A DNA stretch of 64,000 nucleotides from Erigeron canadensis (Eukaryota; Streptophyta; Magnoliopsida; Asterales; Asteraceae), in the NCBI RefSeq assembly GCF_010389155.1, contig NC_057765.1, positions 39,885,559 to 39,949,558 of the forward strand, given 5' to 3'. The translations under genes and the position numbers were made by a program. The notes under the pieces are model-generated. The model was not told the DNA's origin. It was given only the letters and a program-made list of their open reading frames with translations, and did not search any database. Below are positions 28,383-40,567 of this stretch, piece by piece (within the stretch, counting starts at the first letter, position 1; each line of letters begins with the position of its first letter).

Positions 28383-30650
28383 CTACAGAAGACCCAAGAG
28401 CTTTTGAATGTCCCTCTGCAAAAATAAAAAAAAAAGTACCATAAATCTAACAACTTTATGCAAGATGAAGTGACAATTTCAATTGTGTAGAAGGGTTGTG
28501 TCGTCTTTTACCTCGATTGTAAGAGGAGAAGTTGTTGGGTAGTAGCGGTCAACAGGTTTACCCTCTTTATCAACCAAAAACTTGGAAAAGTTCCATTGGA
28601 TGTCTCCCCCAAGGATCCCATAGAAACCTGATTTCAAAAAATCGTACACTGGTGCAGAATTCTCACCATTTACATCGATCTGTGTTGAGATTGCATCAGA
28701 ATTTGAATATGTTTTTGATGAATTTGAAAGTTCAGTTGCTGTTCATTCCCTTAACTCATGTTGAATTGTCTTGAAAATTTACCTTATCAAAGATGGGGAA
28801 TTCTGATTTGAACTTGGTACAAACAAAGTCAGCTATCTCTTCGTTGCTTCCAGGCTCTTGAGCTCCAAACTGATTGCATGGAAATGCCAAGATCTCAAAA
28901 TCTACAATCATAGAGGTCAATTAACAGTGAAACAATAGGAAGTATTTCTTTTTCAGGGTCAACTTATCCCTTCCCTTATCAATTTAGAAAGATTGCAGCT
29001 AGCATGCAGGACTAATAAAAATAGAGTTAAACATAAACGGGTAACTGTTTCTTCATACCAGACAAACCTTCATATCATTGCACTGAAACACATGGAAAAC
29101 ACTGGTTTTCATCAGAGCGAGTGATTATATGGTAAAGCCATTATTTATAACTCACATTCTAGTGTTTGTCAAAGATCATTATTTTCTGGTAGTTACAATG
29201 TACTTTTGGAATAGTTTTCCAAAGAAAATCAAACACATTTGTCCATATTATATCAACCCGTACGAAACTAACATTCCGAAACTTAACAATCATAATCAAT
29301 ACAACTTTTGCAAAGGGTTAGTTCACTTAGACTTAGGTGATTAATGAAGCATAGAGTCAAAGATACGAATCATATTATGTGTTACACTATCAGTTTGTTA
29401 ACAGTCAAAATGGTTGGTTAAAAATTAAGTTTATCTCCCGGAACAATATGAAAATGTAATCTAAAGTCTAAAGATTGATTGGCATACATAAGGCAGGTGG
29501 TGACAAATCAACACAAATAACACGAAGGTAGCTAAAGCCTGAAAGATCACAACGCTTGACACTAAAGACAATTAACCCGTTAACACATGATCATAAGTAT
29601 GCAAACAGGACATGATTATACAATAATACATGGGGGTGCAGGAAAGTTTTATTTTCTTCAAAGGGCAAGCCAAATACCATACTTCATGATAGATATTGTT
29701 AATCAAATTAACCTTAATGAAACAAGTATTGTATCACAATTCACAAACCTTGGTCCTTATACTTCAAATATATCTGATTCAGTTCTTCATAGTTGCTATT
29801 TGTCAGCCCACTGCAACAAAGAACAAACAACACATCTAATTGTAAGCTACATTAGGAGGTCTAATCACAAAGCCAATATAAATGAAGTTAAATTATAAAA
29901 AATATACCACTTGGAGGCAACATTAACAACAAGTACAACTTTTCCCTTGTAAACGCTAAGGTCTACGTCGTTACCCTTGGCATCCTGCATCAAGTTCATG
30001 AATTTAATCACACAAAAAATCCGAAAAAGTTACTAAACACAAGCTAACTATTAGTATTTATTTCAGGCACAATTTGTTAGTGATTTTTTGGTTTTATTAA
30101 GAAATGATGAAGCTTTATGCAATTTTATCCACACCCAGAATCTGAAATACAAAAATTTGGAACAGCCACATATAATTAGTTTCCCAGAGGAAGAACCAAG
30201 CTGATCATTGACTTTTGAGGTCAAATTTCTGGCTGTAACTTCAAAATTCACATTTGATATAAAGCTTTAAATTGTAAAAAAAAAAAAATTACTACATAAA
30301 AACCCTATAACAAACCTTACATATAAACAAATTTGATAAGAATTTAGTTACATAATTTGCATAAATTTTACATGTCAAAAGACCTATATTTGACTCCAAC
30401 AAAGTCAAACGTTGAAGTCTTTATATTTTTGGAACAGATTGTTGGCAAAAAGTTGTTCAAGATTTCTGGGTTTTAACCAATAAGCAAGCTCATTTTGCTA
30501 GTATTGATATTCAATAGAATACTTAAAAAGAGACTTAGAACAAATACATATATAAATTATATCTATATATATAAAAAAAGAAAGCAAAAATCGAACCTTG
30601 ACAGTGAAATCATAAAGGGTTTTGGTGTTGGGAGTGAATTGGGCGGCCAT
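28383..30650 (-). CDS. GPX: Glutathione peroxidase-like thiol peroxidase, cytosolic type (170 aa)
   Basis: Plant GPXs are Cys-based peroxidases that reduce H2O2 and lipid hydroperoxides with electrons from thioredoxin. Six exons on the minus strand join to 170 aa: 30650-30597, 29984-29908, 29810-29749, 28901-28783, 28679-28512 and 28415-28383. The peroxidatic cysteine C44 (ASKCGLT) is encoded by a codon split between exons 2 and 3. C73 (FPCNQFG) and the resolving C92 (FVCTKF) are both present, as is the conserved WNF tryptophan motif. There is no N-terminal extension, so a cytosolic location is likely. It ends [10 protein letters not shown]. Exon sizes 77, 62, 119, 168 and 33 are identical to those of the second GPX gene at 34136-36857. 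Confidence 0.95.
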
Positions 30651-32760
30651 TGAAATGATCGATCAAACAATGCTTTGAATTGAACAAAAGAAAGTGAAAT
30701 TTTGGTTGGTGATTATTATAAGAAAAAGAAGTGAATATTAAACGGCTGATTGGTTGGTAGTTAATAATAATATTCCGCTTCTTTCCAATTGTCACATAAT
30801 TGACCGTTTGACCAAATGGAAGGATTACTTTTCTTATAGATGCTTCTATAGCCATATTCCCTTTTAAAGAGTCAAACGAATAACCGTCCGGTTATCCGAG
30901 AATAGCGAAAGATGATCTCATACCTACGAGTGCAAACAACACAACGCTAGGTAGGCCAAGCTCAACACATAATTCCATGATGGAAAACTGTACGAGATTT
31001 TTGAACCTTCAACCTTATATGGTTAAAATGTAGACGTAGATACTTGATCACTCGATCCATGGGTTATTGGCTTTCTGAAGCCATTAATTAATTAAGTTTA
31101 ATAAAAACAACATTAAAAAGGTGAAAGTTGCACAGGACGAACTAGGAGGGTATTCCAACCAACACAACTTATTCAAATTTTAATCCCAGAGGTTAAATGG
31201 TTAAATCTACTTGACATATTGTTCTTCCCTATTATCAAGCAACCGAACCACCTTAATATCATATTTTGGCTCTGTCATTGGTTAAGCCACATAAATCTGA
31301 GTTATTAAGAATTTTCATCTTCGGATAACCCAAATAAGAAAAACCTTATCCGTTTACTAGTTTATTATAGTTGTTTTTTCTTTATTTTTCTAGTTAACTA
31401 TCATAGGATTATTTCGTTACTCATGTTGATGTAATTTTGCAGATTATTGTTGTTTTTATGTTTGACATAAAACTGTTTTAACTAAGGGCTAAATAGTAGA
31501 AATGTTGCGAATTTACTTTTGGAGGATACGTTACCTATAGTATATATCATTGTGGTAAGTTTGGTATGACAATTGATCATCGGGCATCACAAAGTAAGGA
31601 TACATGAGATATTATCTCCTCTCAGTAAAAAGAATTCTCGACATTGTACAGTACCCTCAAACCCGAAGTAACAGTTGAACATCCAGGTTTTGCAAGTAGA
31701 AAATTATTATTGAGAAGTTTAAAGCATATAATTTTTCTTTTGAGAATTATGTTTTGGGCTTGTTTTACAAATTACCAAGTATTGATCTAATATTCATTCA
31801 GAAATTTATAAATAAAACATACTAATATTGAACAATTGATCTACTCATTTGAAACAAGATTTTTCATTTTGCAACCTTAAAAAATAGAACCACCTTATTT
31901 TATAGTGTATATTACAACACCGTTGTTTTAAGTTCTGACTGAGATACAGACTTACAGAGTTTAGATAGTGTGTATGTATAATACAAGTAGTAGAAAGGAA
32001 GAGAACATAGTTTTTAACATGCTCTAAAACTACATTCAACCCTGTCAAAGGTCAAACTACAACATCAGAATCACCATATTCTAGTTCTTGTACTTTAGTG
32101 TGTGAAGATCCTTATGAATATTTATATTGTGTATGTATTAATACATACACAATATTAAGAAGACCAAAAATACAATTAGTAAGACATTAAGACACAAATT
32201 AGTTCACAGTGGTTACAAGTCAAATGTGCAGTCAGATAAACCTCAAATGCCTTTGAATTCATAACCTTTTTGGCTGGTAAGGGTACTTCATAATTGATAG
32301 TCTGGGCTAAATCAATTCCAAAATTTTCAAATAAGGTTTCATTTTAACTAAACTCTTAAGCAACTTTGTTCATGACTTGATGGACAACTCAATTATTAAC
32401 AAAATGACAGAAAAAAGATGACACAAACCCATAAATCTTTAATCTTAGGATTAGTAATAAAACTGCAAAATGTTAGGGAGATCGGGAGTGAAAGACGGGC
32501 CAAAACATGGCAAACTAAAGAACACTCATTAGGTACATTCCGATATTATATTGCGCAACCCAGCTTTTTAATGTGTATTACATATATCAAAATGCAGATT
32601 TCATATTCTACAATCCGACTTGTTACCATCTGATGGAAAAACATCATTATCAATATCATATTCCGCTGTCTAACTTCTTATGAGGCATTTGTGTTTTTCG
32701 CGACTACTTAGAAAGTTAAAAGTCAAACAAAGAACTACATGTTTAGTAATATCATATCAC
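30651..32760. other. GPX upstream region and intergenic DNA
   Basis: No gene is supported. The first 150 bp or so upstream of the GPX ATG should hold its promoter; I could not single out a TATA box. Confidence 0.4.
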
Positions 32761-32763
32761 CTC

Positions 32764-32771
32764 TATAAATA
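32764..32771 (+). promoter_or_regulatory. TATA box of the kiwellin gene
   Basis: TATAAATA lies 65 bp before the first ATG, in good position for a short leader. Confidence 0.6.
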
Positions 32772-32835
32772 TGTCATGTTGATGGTACACTTTTATAAAT
32801 CAAACCCACTACTTCCAACTTAAAACAGTACCATC

Positions 32836-33402
32836 ATGATGAAACCAAATCGAGCTAATCTTCTAGCACTCTTAATGATCCTTTCTGTCGCTTTTCTTGC
32901 TGCAACTACTGAAGCACAAGTATGCAGCGCGAGTGGCCGCTTAAGGGGAAAGAAACCACCAGGGAACCACTGCAACCATCACAACATGGCAGAATGCTGC
33001 AAGGAAGGGCACTTTTACGACATTTATCACTGCTCGCCACCCGTCTCAAAGAGAACAGAAGCTATTTTGACCCTAAACAGCTTTGAAAAGGGTGGGGATG
33101 GGGGCTGGGCATCACAGTGTGACGAGAAATTTCACTCTGATAAGACTAAGGTGGTGGCGCTGTCAACTGGTTGGTATAATCATGGGAAAAGGTGTCTCAA
33201 GTTTATAACGATTTATGGCAATGGGAGAAGCGTGAAAGCTAAGGTGGTTGACCAGTGTGACTCGACCATGGGGTGTGATGATGAACATGCTTACCAACCA
33301 CCCTGCAGGAACGATATTGTGGATGCTTCGAATGCTGTTTGGGAGGCTCTTGGCGTCCCAAGGAAGGATTGGGGTTGGATGAAGGTTACCTGGTCCGATT
33401 AA
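32836..33402 (+). CDS. KWL: Kiwellin / ripening-related secreted protein (188 aa)
   Basis: Kiwellins are secreted cysteine-rich double-psi beta-barrel proteins. Some maize members bind and inhibit a fungal chorismate mutase effector. This single-exon ORF begins with a signal peptide (residues 1-27, core [14 protein letters not shown], ending ATTEA). The mature part has ten cysteines (for example AECCKEG and QCDSTMGC). The barrel signature includes [24 protein letters not shown] and [11 protein letters not shown], and it ends in [10 protein letters not shown], typical of this family. The length is normal. Two adjacent ATG codons (32836, 32839) are possible starts; the first is listed. The role in defence or ripening is family knowledge. 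Confidence 0.93.
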   Translation: MMKPNRANLLALLMILSVAFLAATTEAQVCSASGRLRGKKPPGNHCNHHNMAECCKEGHFYDIYHCSPPVSKRTEAILTLNSFEKGGDGGWASQCDEKFHSDKTKVVALSTGWYNHGKRCLKFITIYGNGRSVKAKVVDQCDSTMGCDDEHAYQPPCRNDIVDASNAVWEALGVPRKDWGWMKVTWSD

Positions 33403-33955
33403 CCATGGGTTCATGGCATCAATACATAAGATAAAGGATGTGCAATAAAGTGATTCAGAATGGTAACTATTTCAATTTCATTTTCAGTTTCAGTTTCAAT
33501 AAATGTTTTTTACATGTTACCGATTTCATTCTGTTTGTATGGAAGTTAAGTGTTGTTCCTGCTCAAGTCTTGATCTGTGCACAGACAACCTGCCACCATC
33601 AAGCGACCGAGGCGTTCTAGCCACGTCGGTTGTGATGGCTTGAACAGTGCGTCACCTGGCCAAGTAAGTTGGTCCATACCTAAATTTTTGAAGTCAAGGC
33701 AGGGACCTTAGCCAAGTAATGTACTTGGAGCGCTTTTAGCCAAGTAACAAAGTTGTCATGGTGATACATAAAAAGACTCTTGCCAAGTCAAGCAATGATC
33801 CAAGTGCCACCGCTCTAGCTAGCCAATTATTCACAAATCACAACATAAAAGAAATCGTACATTCACAAATCACAACATAAAAGACAAGACATACATGTAA
33901 AAGGTTATTTTATTCATTAACACTTTGCTTTTACACAAGTTGCATAACATGAAAA
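33403..33955. other. Kiwellin 3' flank
   Basis: Contains the likely 3' UTR and, at 33650-33830, several irregular CCAAGTAA/CCAAGTCA/CCAAGTG words of unknown meaning. No gene is seen. Confidence 0.4.
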
Positions 33956-33959
33956 AGTT

Positions 33960-34026
33960 ATGAAGCCGGAATCGCTAGTAATCGCCGGTCAGCCATACGG
34001 CGGTGAATACGTTCCCGGGCCTTGTA
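33960..34026 (+). other. Nuclear insertion of plastid 16S rRNA fragment (NUPT)
   Basis: The 67 bp starting ATGAAGCCGGAATCGCTAGT match the 3' part of small-subunit rRNA (E. coli numbering about 1330-1400) in its chloroplast form, including GCCGGTCAGCCATACGG and CGTTCCCGGGCCTTGTA. One difference is visible: GAATAC in place of the expected GAATTC. It is far too short to be an rRNA gene. Its GC content stands out sharply from the AT-rich flanks. I read it as a small plastid-to-nucleus transfer about 110 bp downstream of the second GPX stop codon, possibly inside that gene's 3' UTR. Confidence 0.85.
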
Positions 34027-34135
34027 AGTTTAGAATTACATCACGCAAAAATTTAAGGTACGATCATCATATTCATATTGATGCTTATTTATTGCTAAAA
34101 TTGGAGAATCACGCATGACGGGGCAGGGTAGGTAC

Positions 34136-36857
34136 TTACGCAACGCCAAGCAGCTTTTTTATATCCTTCTGCATTCAGAGGTAAAACATATAAAACATGA
34201 GTTTCGGGGGTGTCGCTGTGTTAGAACTATGGCAGGTTATGTTATATAAACAAGCTTTACCTCAATGCTAAGAGGAGTGGTGGTTGGAGCATAGCGATCA
34301 ACAACCTTTCCTTCTCTATCGACAAGAAATTTTGTGAAGTTCCACTTGATACTGTCACCAAGAATCCCTCCTTTGCTCGACCTCAGAAAAGTGTACAAGG
34401 GGTCGGCGGCTTTGCCATTCACATCAATCTACATCAATGGAGTATTCCGCTTAAATAACAAACGCAAATGCACAAAACGAGACAGTTCACTAAGCCATAC
34501 ACATCAATCAGTTATTAAAGCTGGCAAAATAGGGAGGGTCACTCGGGTAAGTAACAAGTCAGAACAACTCAAGGTCGAAACGGATCAGATGTATTTGTGT
34601 TCACCAGCAAACTCCTTTTTGTCTTGTTTCTCTATTTATTAATACTTGATGCACTAGATACGATAAAAAAAAATGATGATATTACATTAATATCCACAGC
34701 TTTAAAATACAGTGATTTAAAAGGTTGTATGCATTAAAACAAAGAACAGTCGAAAGTCGACTCTTTCAACCCCTCTGACCTGTTTCCTTTCTAGCTTAAC
34801 TATGTGAATTGGCCCGTTTGAAACAGAACATAAGCTAAATGTGCAAAATTATAATTTAAACAGTTGAATTGCCACCTCTAAGTTTCATGAAACAATCTAT
34901 GAGATACCCACCTTGCCAAAGACAGGATACTCGGCCTTAAAGCGAGTGCAAACAAACTCCTGAATTTCTTCATTCGTTCCTGGTTCTTGTCCATTAAACT
35001 GATTGGATGGAAAAGCAAGAATCTCAAGACCTATAATTTTAAAAAAACAGGTTTGAGTTACAACACCACCTTCCAAACTGTAAGAGAGCTAACATCTCAA
35101 GAGTGCCGAAAAACTAACCTTGATCTTTGTACCTCTGGTACAAGGTAGTTAGCTCGGGGTAGTTAGAGTTTGTAAAGCCGCTGCAACACAAAAAGACTAT
35201 AGATTAAAACACAGATACCTTTTTTGTTTAACGCCGGAAGATTTTACTAATGATTAAAATGCTCAACAAATTTCAAGACAATTTAAATCGTGTCGGTATC
35301 ACACTTAATGGGAACATATTGGAATATATAGCTTACCACTGTGATGCAACATTAACAATCAACAAGACCTTTCCCCTAAACTTGCTAAGATCCACATCTT
35401 GGCCCTTCGCGTCCTGAAAAAAAATAGAAACATAAGTACCTTTATCTTCTACAATAATTTCAAATTCATCAAATAATACGCATACTAATTAACTGAAGAA
35501 ACATTCTTTTGAGGTGCCCAACTAACTTTACACAAGATCAAGGACTAATTAAATCTTCAATTAATCGACATCATTTTGTACCCTGTCATCAAAAACACAT
35601 GAAGCAAAGAAAACACAAATAACAAGCTCAAGAACAAGAACATCTTACATCTAACACGCATATGCAAAATCAACAATGTAATCCAAATTTAGCCCATGAA
35701 AATCATTTCAAAAGCTCAATTTCATGACAAGATGAACTAAACTAAGCACCGATAACGACAACAGGATTAAATTAAGACTATAGACTCATAATTCAGTCTA
35801 AATCTTTAATCAGCATAAATCATTCAAAACCCCCTACAATTTAGACACCACAAAATTAAAAACACAATTAGCAAGATCAATATCAAACCTTTCAACCCAC
35901 ATATCACACAATGCAAAATAGGTCTTTAATCAAAAAATCATTTCAAAAGCCTAAAATCAAGCATATTATAGTATATCACAGTCATGCATAGTAATGTTAT
36001 GACGCCACGATCGCCGAATGTAGTTTTTAAACGTCTTAGTTTTGCTATACAATTAGGAGTGGCGGCGCAGCTTGTTGCCCGTTTGCCTTCTGTTTCTATG
36101 TAAATTACTATATCTATTTTATATATAAAAATTCTTATTATCTAAAAGTGCATAACAATTTCATCCACAAAAACCCAGCAATTAAATTTAAGCGTTTGTC
36201 AGGTAAGCTTTTTGAAAAGGATTTTGCTAGTCATAGCTCATAATAATGTGTTGTGCATAAAAATCCTATAGGAAAACCTCAAAATCATGATTTTAGCTTA
36301 TTAGTTTTTCAAACCCTTATATAAATATAATAATATATGCACTTCAATTAAGCTAATACTACAAACACTCACAAAATGCTTTTGAGCTGAAATCGATTAA
36401 AAAGCAATAAGCTAATAAGTACTCCAAATTAGCTAGCCCAAACACTTACTAAATAACCAATGAAAAAATCATTTTAAAAGCCTAAATCAAGATAAAACAT
36501 ACAGAAATCAGTAAATTCTTATATCAAGATCTAGTATTGTCTCACACCCACAAATAAAAATCAAAACTTTAACCAAAAAACATGAATCAAAAACCAACAA
36601 ACCTTAACACTGAAGTCATAAACTGATTGCTTGGATTGAGTAGCCATGGATTGAATTGATCTTAAGCCAAACACTTGTTGGGTTTTGTTCTTACTACAAA
36701 ATCTTGTGGAAAGCAAAGATCTTTTTGTAATTATTGGGCTATAATTTGAAGAAAAAGATTTAATTTGTAAAGAGCTTAAAAGGGGTCTTGAAAAAAAGAA
36801 TATATTTTTATGGGTAGAAATTAAATTGTTGAATACACGAGCTGATGAAATAGACAT
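34136..36857 (-). CDS. GPX: Glutathione peroxidase-like, organelle-targeted (237 aa)
   Basis: Six exons on the minus strand join to 237 aa: 36857-36603, 35413-35337, 35180-35119, 35030-34912, 34428-34261 and 34168-34136. Residues 1 to about 70 are rich in Ser, Arg and Lys and poor in acids ([12 protein letters not shown]...), as in mitochondrial or plastid presequences. An internal ATG (MATQSKQ) could give a cytosolic form, as discussed for dual-localised plant GPXs. The peroxidatic C111 (ASQCGFT) is split across exons 2/3, and the resolving C159 (FVCTRF) is present. The middle cysteine is replaced by serine S140 (FPSNQFN instead of FPCNQFG). Exons 2-6 have the same lengths as in the neighbouring GPX gene, so the two share an ancestor. 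It ends [10 protein letters not shown]. Confidence 0.95.
36186..36447. mobile_element. Degenerate MITE in GPX intron 1
   Basis: A left end resembling AGCGTTTGTCAGGTAAGC and a right end with GCTAGCCCAAACACTTAC suggest an old member of the GTTTGG-terminated MITEs. Similarity between the ends is partial. Confidence 0.35.
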
Positions 36858-37313
36858 TCGGGAGATATTTATTTATTTATACACAAGTTACAAAATATAG
36901 ATATAGATTTTGTAATGTGATATGACGGTCGACAAGGTTATAAAATAAAATTGAGTTGCATCATTAATTTTGGTGTGTGAAAATTGTCAAGGTTACGTGG
37001 CTGTTTTTGGGTTGTGATGACGTGGAAGTAGTGATGGTTGGGAGGTGATTGGATGGTGGAGATTTGATTAGTGGGTGATCTAATGGTTGGAAAAATGATG
37101 ATGTGTGAATACCATGTGAAATAGTATGTTTGTTTGAAGGTTGATCATGTCGACCCTTTGAGGTTTTCAATTGATGTGTGGCATTTTTATAGCCTAAATG
37201 ATTTTATGTGATTTGGTTATAGTTTTAGCTTCAGATAGTATATCTCATGTAAATAATAAGCTTTTGAGGAATTCCGTTAATTTTTTTTTTTTTTAACGAC
37301 CTAACAAAATCAA

Positions 37314-37651
37314 TTACTATTAGAGTTTAGTGTGTCGGAATGCAATAAACTATGCTCAAAAGGTTATAGTGTGCACTAACTAACGTTTTTCTTTATTGTA
37401 TGGATAAACTTAATAAAAAAATTTATATCATGCAACTTTTTGTAACCGACCAATATAAACCTTACACGTGGCCTATTCAAAAAAAAAAATTTACACGTGG
37501 CAACTCATATGAACTGCCACGTATACACATTGCATGATTTGAACATTTTTACTAAGTTTATGCATACAATAGAAAAAAACGTTAGTTCGTGCACACTATA
37601 ACCTTTTGGGCATAGTTTGTTGCATTCCGACGCACTAATCCCTTACTATTA
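37314..37651. mobile_element. 320-bp Mutator-type MITE with 9-bp target duplication
   Basis: The element at 37323-37642 is flanked by identical TTACTATTA repeats (37314-37322 and 37643-37651). Its ends form long inverted repeats of about 95 bp (TTAGTGTGTCGGAATGCA against the complement of TGCATTCCGACGCACTAA). The centre has ACACGTGGC in direct and near-inverted copies. The 9-bp duplication places it with Mutator-like elements. No ORF is present. Confidence 0.85.
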
Positions 37652-37739
37652 TTAGATGACCCAACAAAACGTTAAGCCACAAACAAGTTTACAATACATA
37701 CACCAAGAGTAAATTAATACACCATTAACAAAGCCAACC

Positions 37740-38050
37740 AAAATATTATCTAACCAAACTCGAAAACATTAAAATTACTCAAAGCTTCCCATGTCAAAGT
37801 TTTATATCTTGATCGACTTTTAATCCATATGTAAGATAAAGTCCAAATTTTCTCAATAATTATACTCACAGAACGTCCGGTTGAATTAAAAACGAGATTA
37901 TTCCTGTTCTTCCATATACACCAAATCGAAGTCAATATTACCAGATGAACTGCTTGCTTCCATCCTACATCTCCTTTTAATTGTTGTGCCAATGATGGTA
38001 AGTTTTTAGCCGAAAAGAAGAAGAATGGATGGAATTCCGCTAAGTTATCT
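37740..38050 (-). mobile_element. LINE 3' fragment
   Basis: On the minus strand the sequence encodes LTSIWCIWKNRNNLVFN and nearby residues. This is the conserved end of plant LINE reverse-transcriptase ORFs (after the zf-RVT domain), with the hallmark IWCIWKNRN. Only about 80 codons remain and the rest of the polymerase is absent. Confidence 0.7.
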
Positions 38051-39505
38051 TAATTTTCTTTGAATGATCGTAGTAATTCAAATATAATCGAACTAATTTT
38101 GAGTATTGCTTCATTAGAAACATATGTAATTATGGTTCTCCAAAACGCCATACCATGCTATCCTTGCCATGTCATATTGTCATGTTAGTTATTAAATCTC
38201 TACACTTTTGTGAAGGCAATGTATAGTCCGTCAAAAAGATATCAATTTCACTATATAGTATACAAAGTGAGTAGTCACTAGTCAGTAACAAAATTCCTTG
38301 AATTCATATAGATCTAAACAACCGTTCACAATCTCACATTGATCCAATAGCATTACAGATTTACATCTCACTTGTTTTGAGTAAGAATTGAAGTGTAATT
38401 GTCCAAAACGTTGATTAATAATTTGAATAGACGAGTTATAAAAATTGACCCGGGCCTTTCGTGAAACCCAACTATGTATTTACTAACCCAGATTTTGGCC
38501 CAAATCCAATATCTATCTACGGATAACGGATCTACCAACTGATATAAAAACCAATGGTTTTCAAGTACTCGTTCGTTCAAAGTAAATGTTTAGTGTATCT
38601 AAGAGTCTAAAATATAATCCTAAAAATATTTCTAACAAAAAAGTGATATACAACAAAATTAATAATGAGGATTTAAAAAGAAAAAATGTGTATATATGTC
38701 AACCGTCAAATAAATTAGTTATATTTTTAGTCACATCTTTTAAGTCTATCTATTATCACTTTTTTTTTAACTAAAGTTTGAGTCCAGTCCATTTTAAACC
38801 ATTCATGTTATATTATAATTCTTTTTTATTGAATCCGTTCTCATATTCCCGTTTTTATTTGTTTGTTCAAATTTTGATCATTTTTTACGAATGACTTATT
38901 AACACTTAACAGGATGCAATTACAATTTGAAAACATCCAAATGAAGCAAATACATTAACATTGCATCATGTCACACTGTATTTAAGTAGCCAAACTGTAT
39001 AAGAATTATATTTTTTTTTGCGTACAAACAGTCTAAAAAATGACTATGAAAATATCAAACATTAGACTATCTAATAGAAAGACAACATTTTATTTCTTGG
39101 AGCGTTGAAAAGTCATGCTTTATTTTTATCTAGTGCCTTTTAATATATTGTAACACACACTTTTGCCTGGTTAAATTACATTATCAATCCTTGATTTTTT
39201 AAAATATATTTATTAACTCTTTACTTTTGTATCAACTATCTACACCACTAATGACGGTTTAAGGTTTCTAGAGGCCTTAAGCGACCACCACACAGTTGAC
39301 ATGATCACCGTTGTACTGGTATTGCGTGGATTTTATGCTAGTGAATCAAAACAAAAACTCAATTTTTTTTAAAATAGCGTGAAACGTCCTTGTGTTTCAC
39401 ATTTTCACCTATCCAATGCATGTGATGGATTTCATGTACATTTTTCGAACTAAAGGGCTAAAAAGAGGACACACAAACGCTTTAGGGACATACATGTATA
39501 AGGCT
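38051..39505. other. AT-rich intergenic DNA
   Basis: No gene or clear element was found; the ORFs here are short and low-complexity. Confidence 0.45.
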
Positions 39506-39509
39506 ATGG

Positions 39510-40468
39510 TAAGTTAGGCAATGGAAGATCTCTCAGATTTTGGATTGATATTTGGATAGGCGACACTTCACTTGCATCATCCTACCCAGATCTTTTCAAA
39601 CTCGAAAGGTATAAAGGATGCCTGATCAATGAGCGTTGCACAGAAAACGGACATTTTACAGGTTGGGAATGGAATTGGCTACGGCCTCCATCCACATCAT
39701 CGGAGCTTCATCAGTTGCAACTCTTGATGTCCCAAGTTATCAGCAACAGACTCTCAGATAATGAAGATTCCTGGTTATGTAAGATCGACTATTCTCAAAG
39801 TTACACAGTTAAGGCAATGAGGACCAAGCTTCAAAATTCTACATACGGGCCAAAGCAATGGGCCTTCCCCTGGAATAGACTAGCACCGCTTAAGGTTAAC
39901 ATCCTTGGCTGGAGATTAGAAATGAACCGGGCCGCCACTTCGGATCAACTCATTACCAAAAACATCTCCATAGTATCCCCTACTTGCTCGCTATGTAATC
40001 TAAGAGATGAAATAGCAAACCATCTCTTTCTGGAATGTCCTTTTTACTGACTCTTTATGGACCATACTCATGGTGTGGTGTCGACTCCCTGTTCAAAAAC
40101 CCGAGTCGATAAGAGAACTCCTGGAATTTCATTATAGTTGTAGCACAAATCACCACAAAAAGAATATGGTGCAGCTCGCGATACTCACATACTGCTGGGT
40201 GATTTGGAAGACCCGAAATGAGTGCATTTTTCTAAATAAAGCTCCCGCACTCCGGTTTGCTGTCAAAAAAATGAAAGGCCTCAGCTTCCAATGGCTAACC
40301 AATCGATCCACCAACAACATTATGGCGATAACATGGCCTCAATGGAATAATTTTCTGTTTTAATACCCAGTTGTTTTACTTTGTTGCTTCATTTGAACGT
40401 TAATATGTACTCTCTAGTATCTTGCTACATTACATATCAATAAATTTAATTTTTAATGTTAAAAAAAA
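39510..40468 (+). mobile_element. 5'-truncated LINE with zf-RVT domain
   Basis: The plus strand encodes GNGRSLRFWIDIWIGD, then a zinc-binding reverse-transcriptase domain (about 39715-40050) ending in CSLCNLRDEIANHLFLECPF. A stop codon or frameshift follows. The second block (40070-40363) has ILTYCWVIWKTRNECIF. An A-rich end at about 40460-40468 marks the 3' terminus. Truncation at the 5' end and a 3' A-tail are typical of LINEs. It ends only about 100 bp before the NOB1 start codon. Confidence 0.85.
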
Positions 40469-40567
40469 GCATACAACCTATAGATATAAAATAACTAACA
40501 CAACTAGGGTTTTACAATACACCAATTATCACAGCATCTTTTTCCCTCACAACCCCCAAAACCCACA

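Noticed and set aside
33960..34026. Functional 16S rRNA gene
   Set aside because: Only 67 bp are present; it is a plastid DNA insertion.
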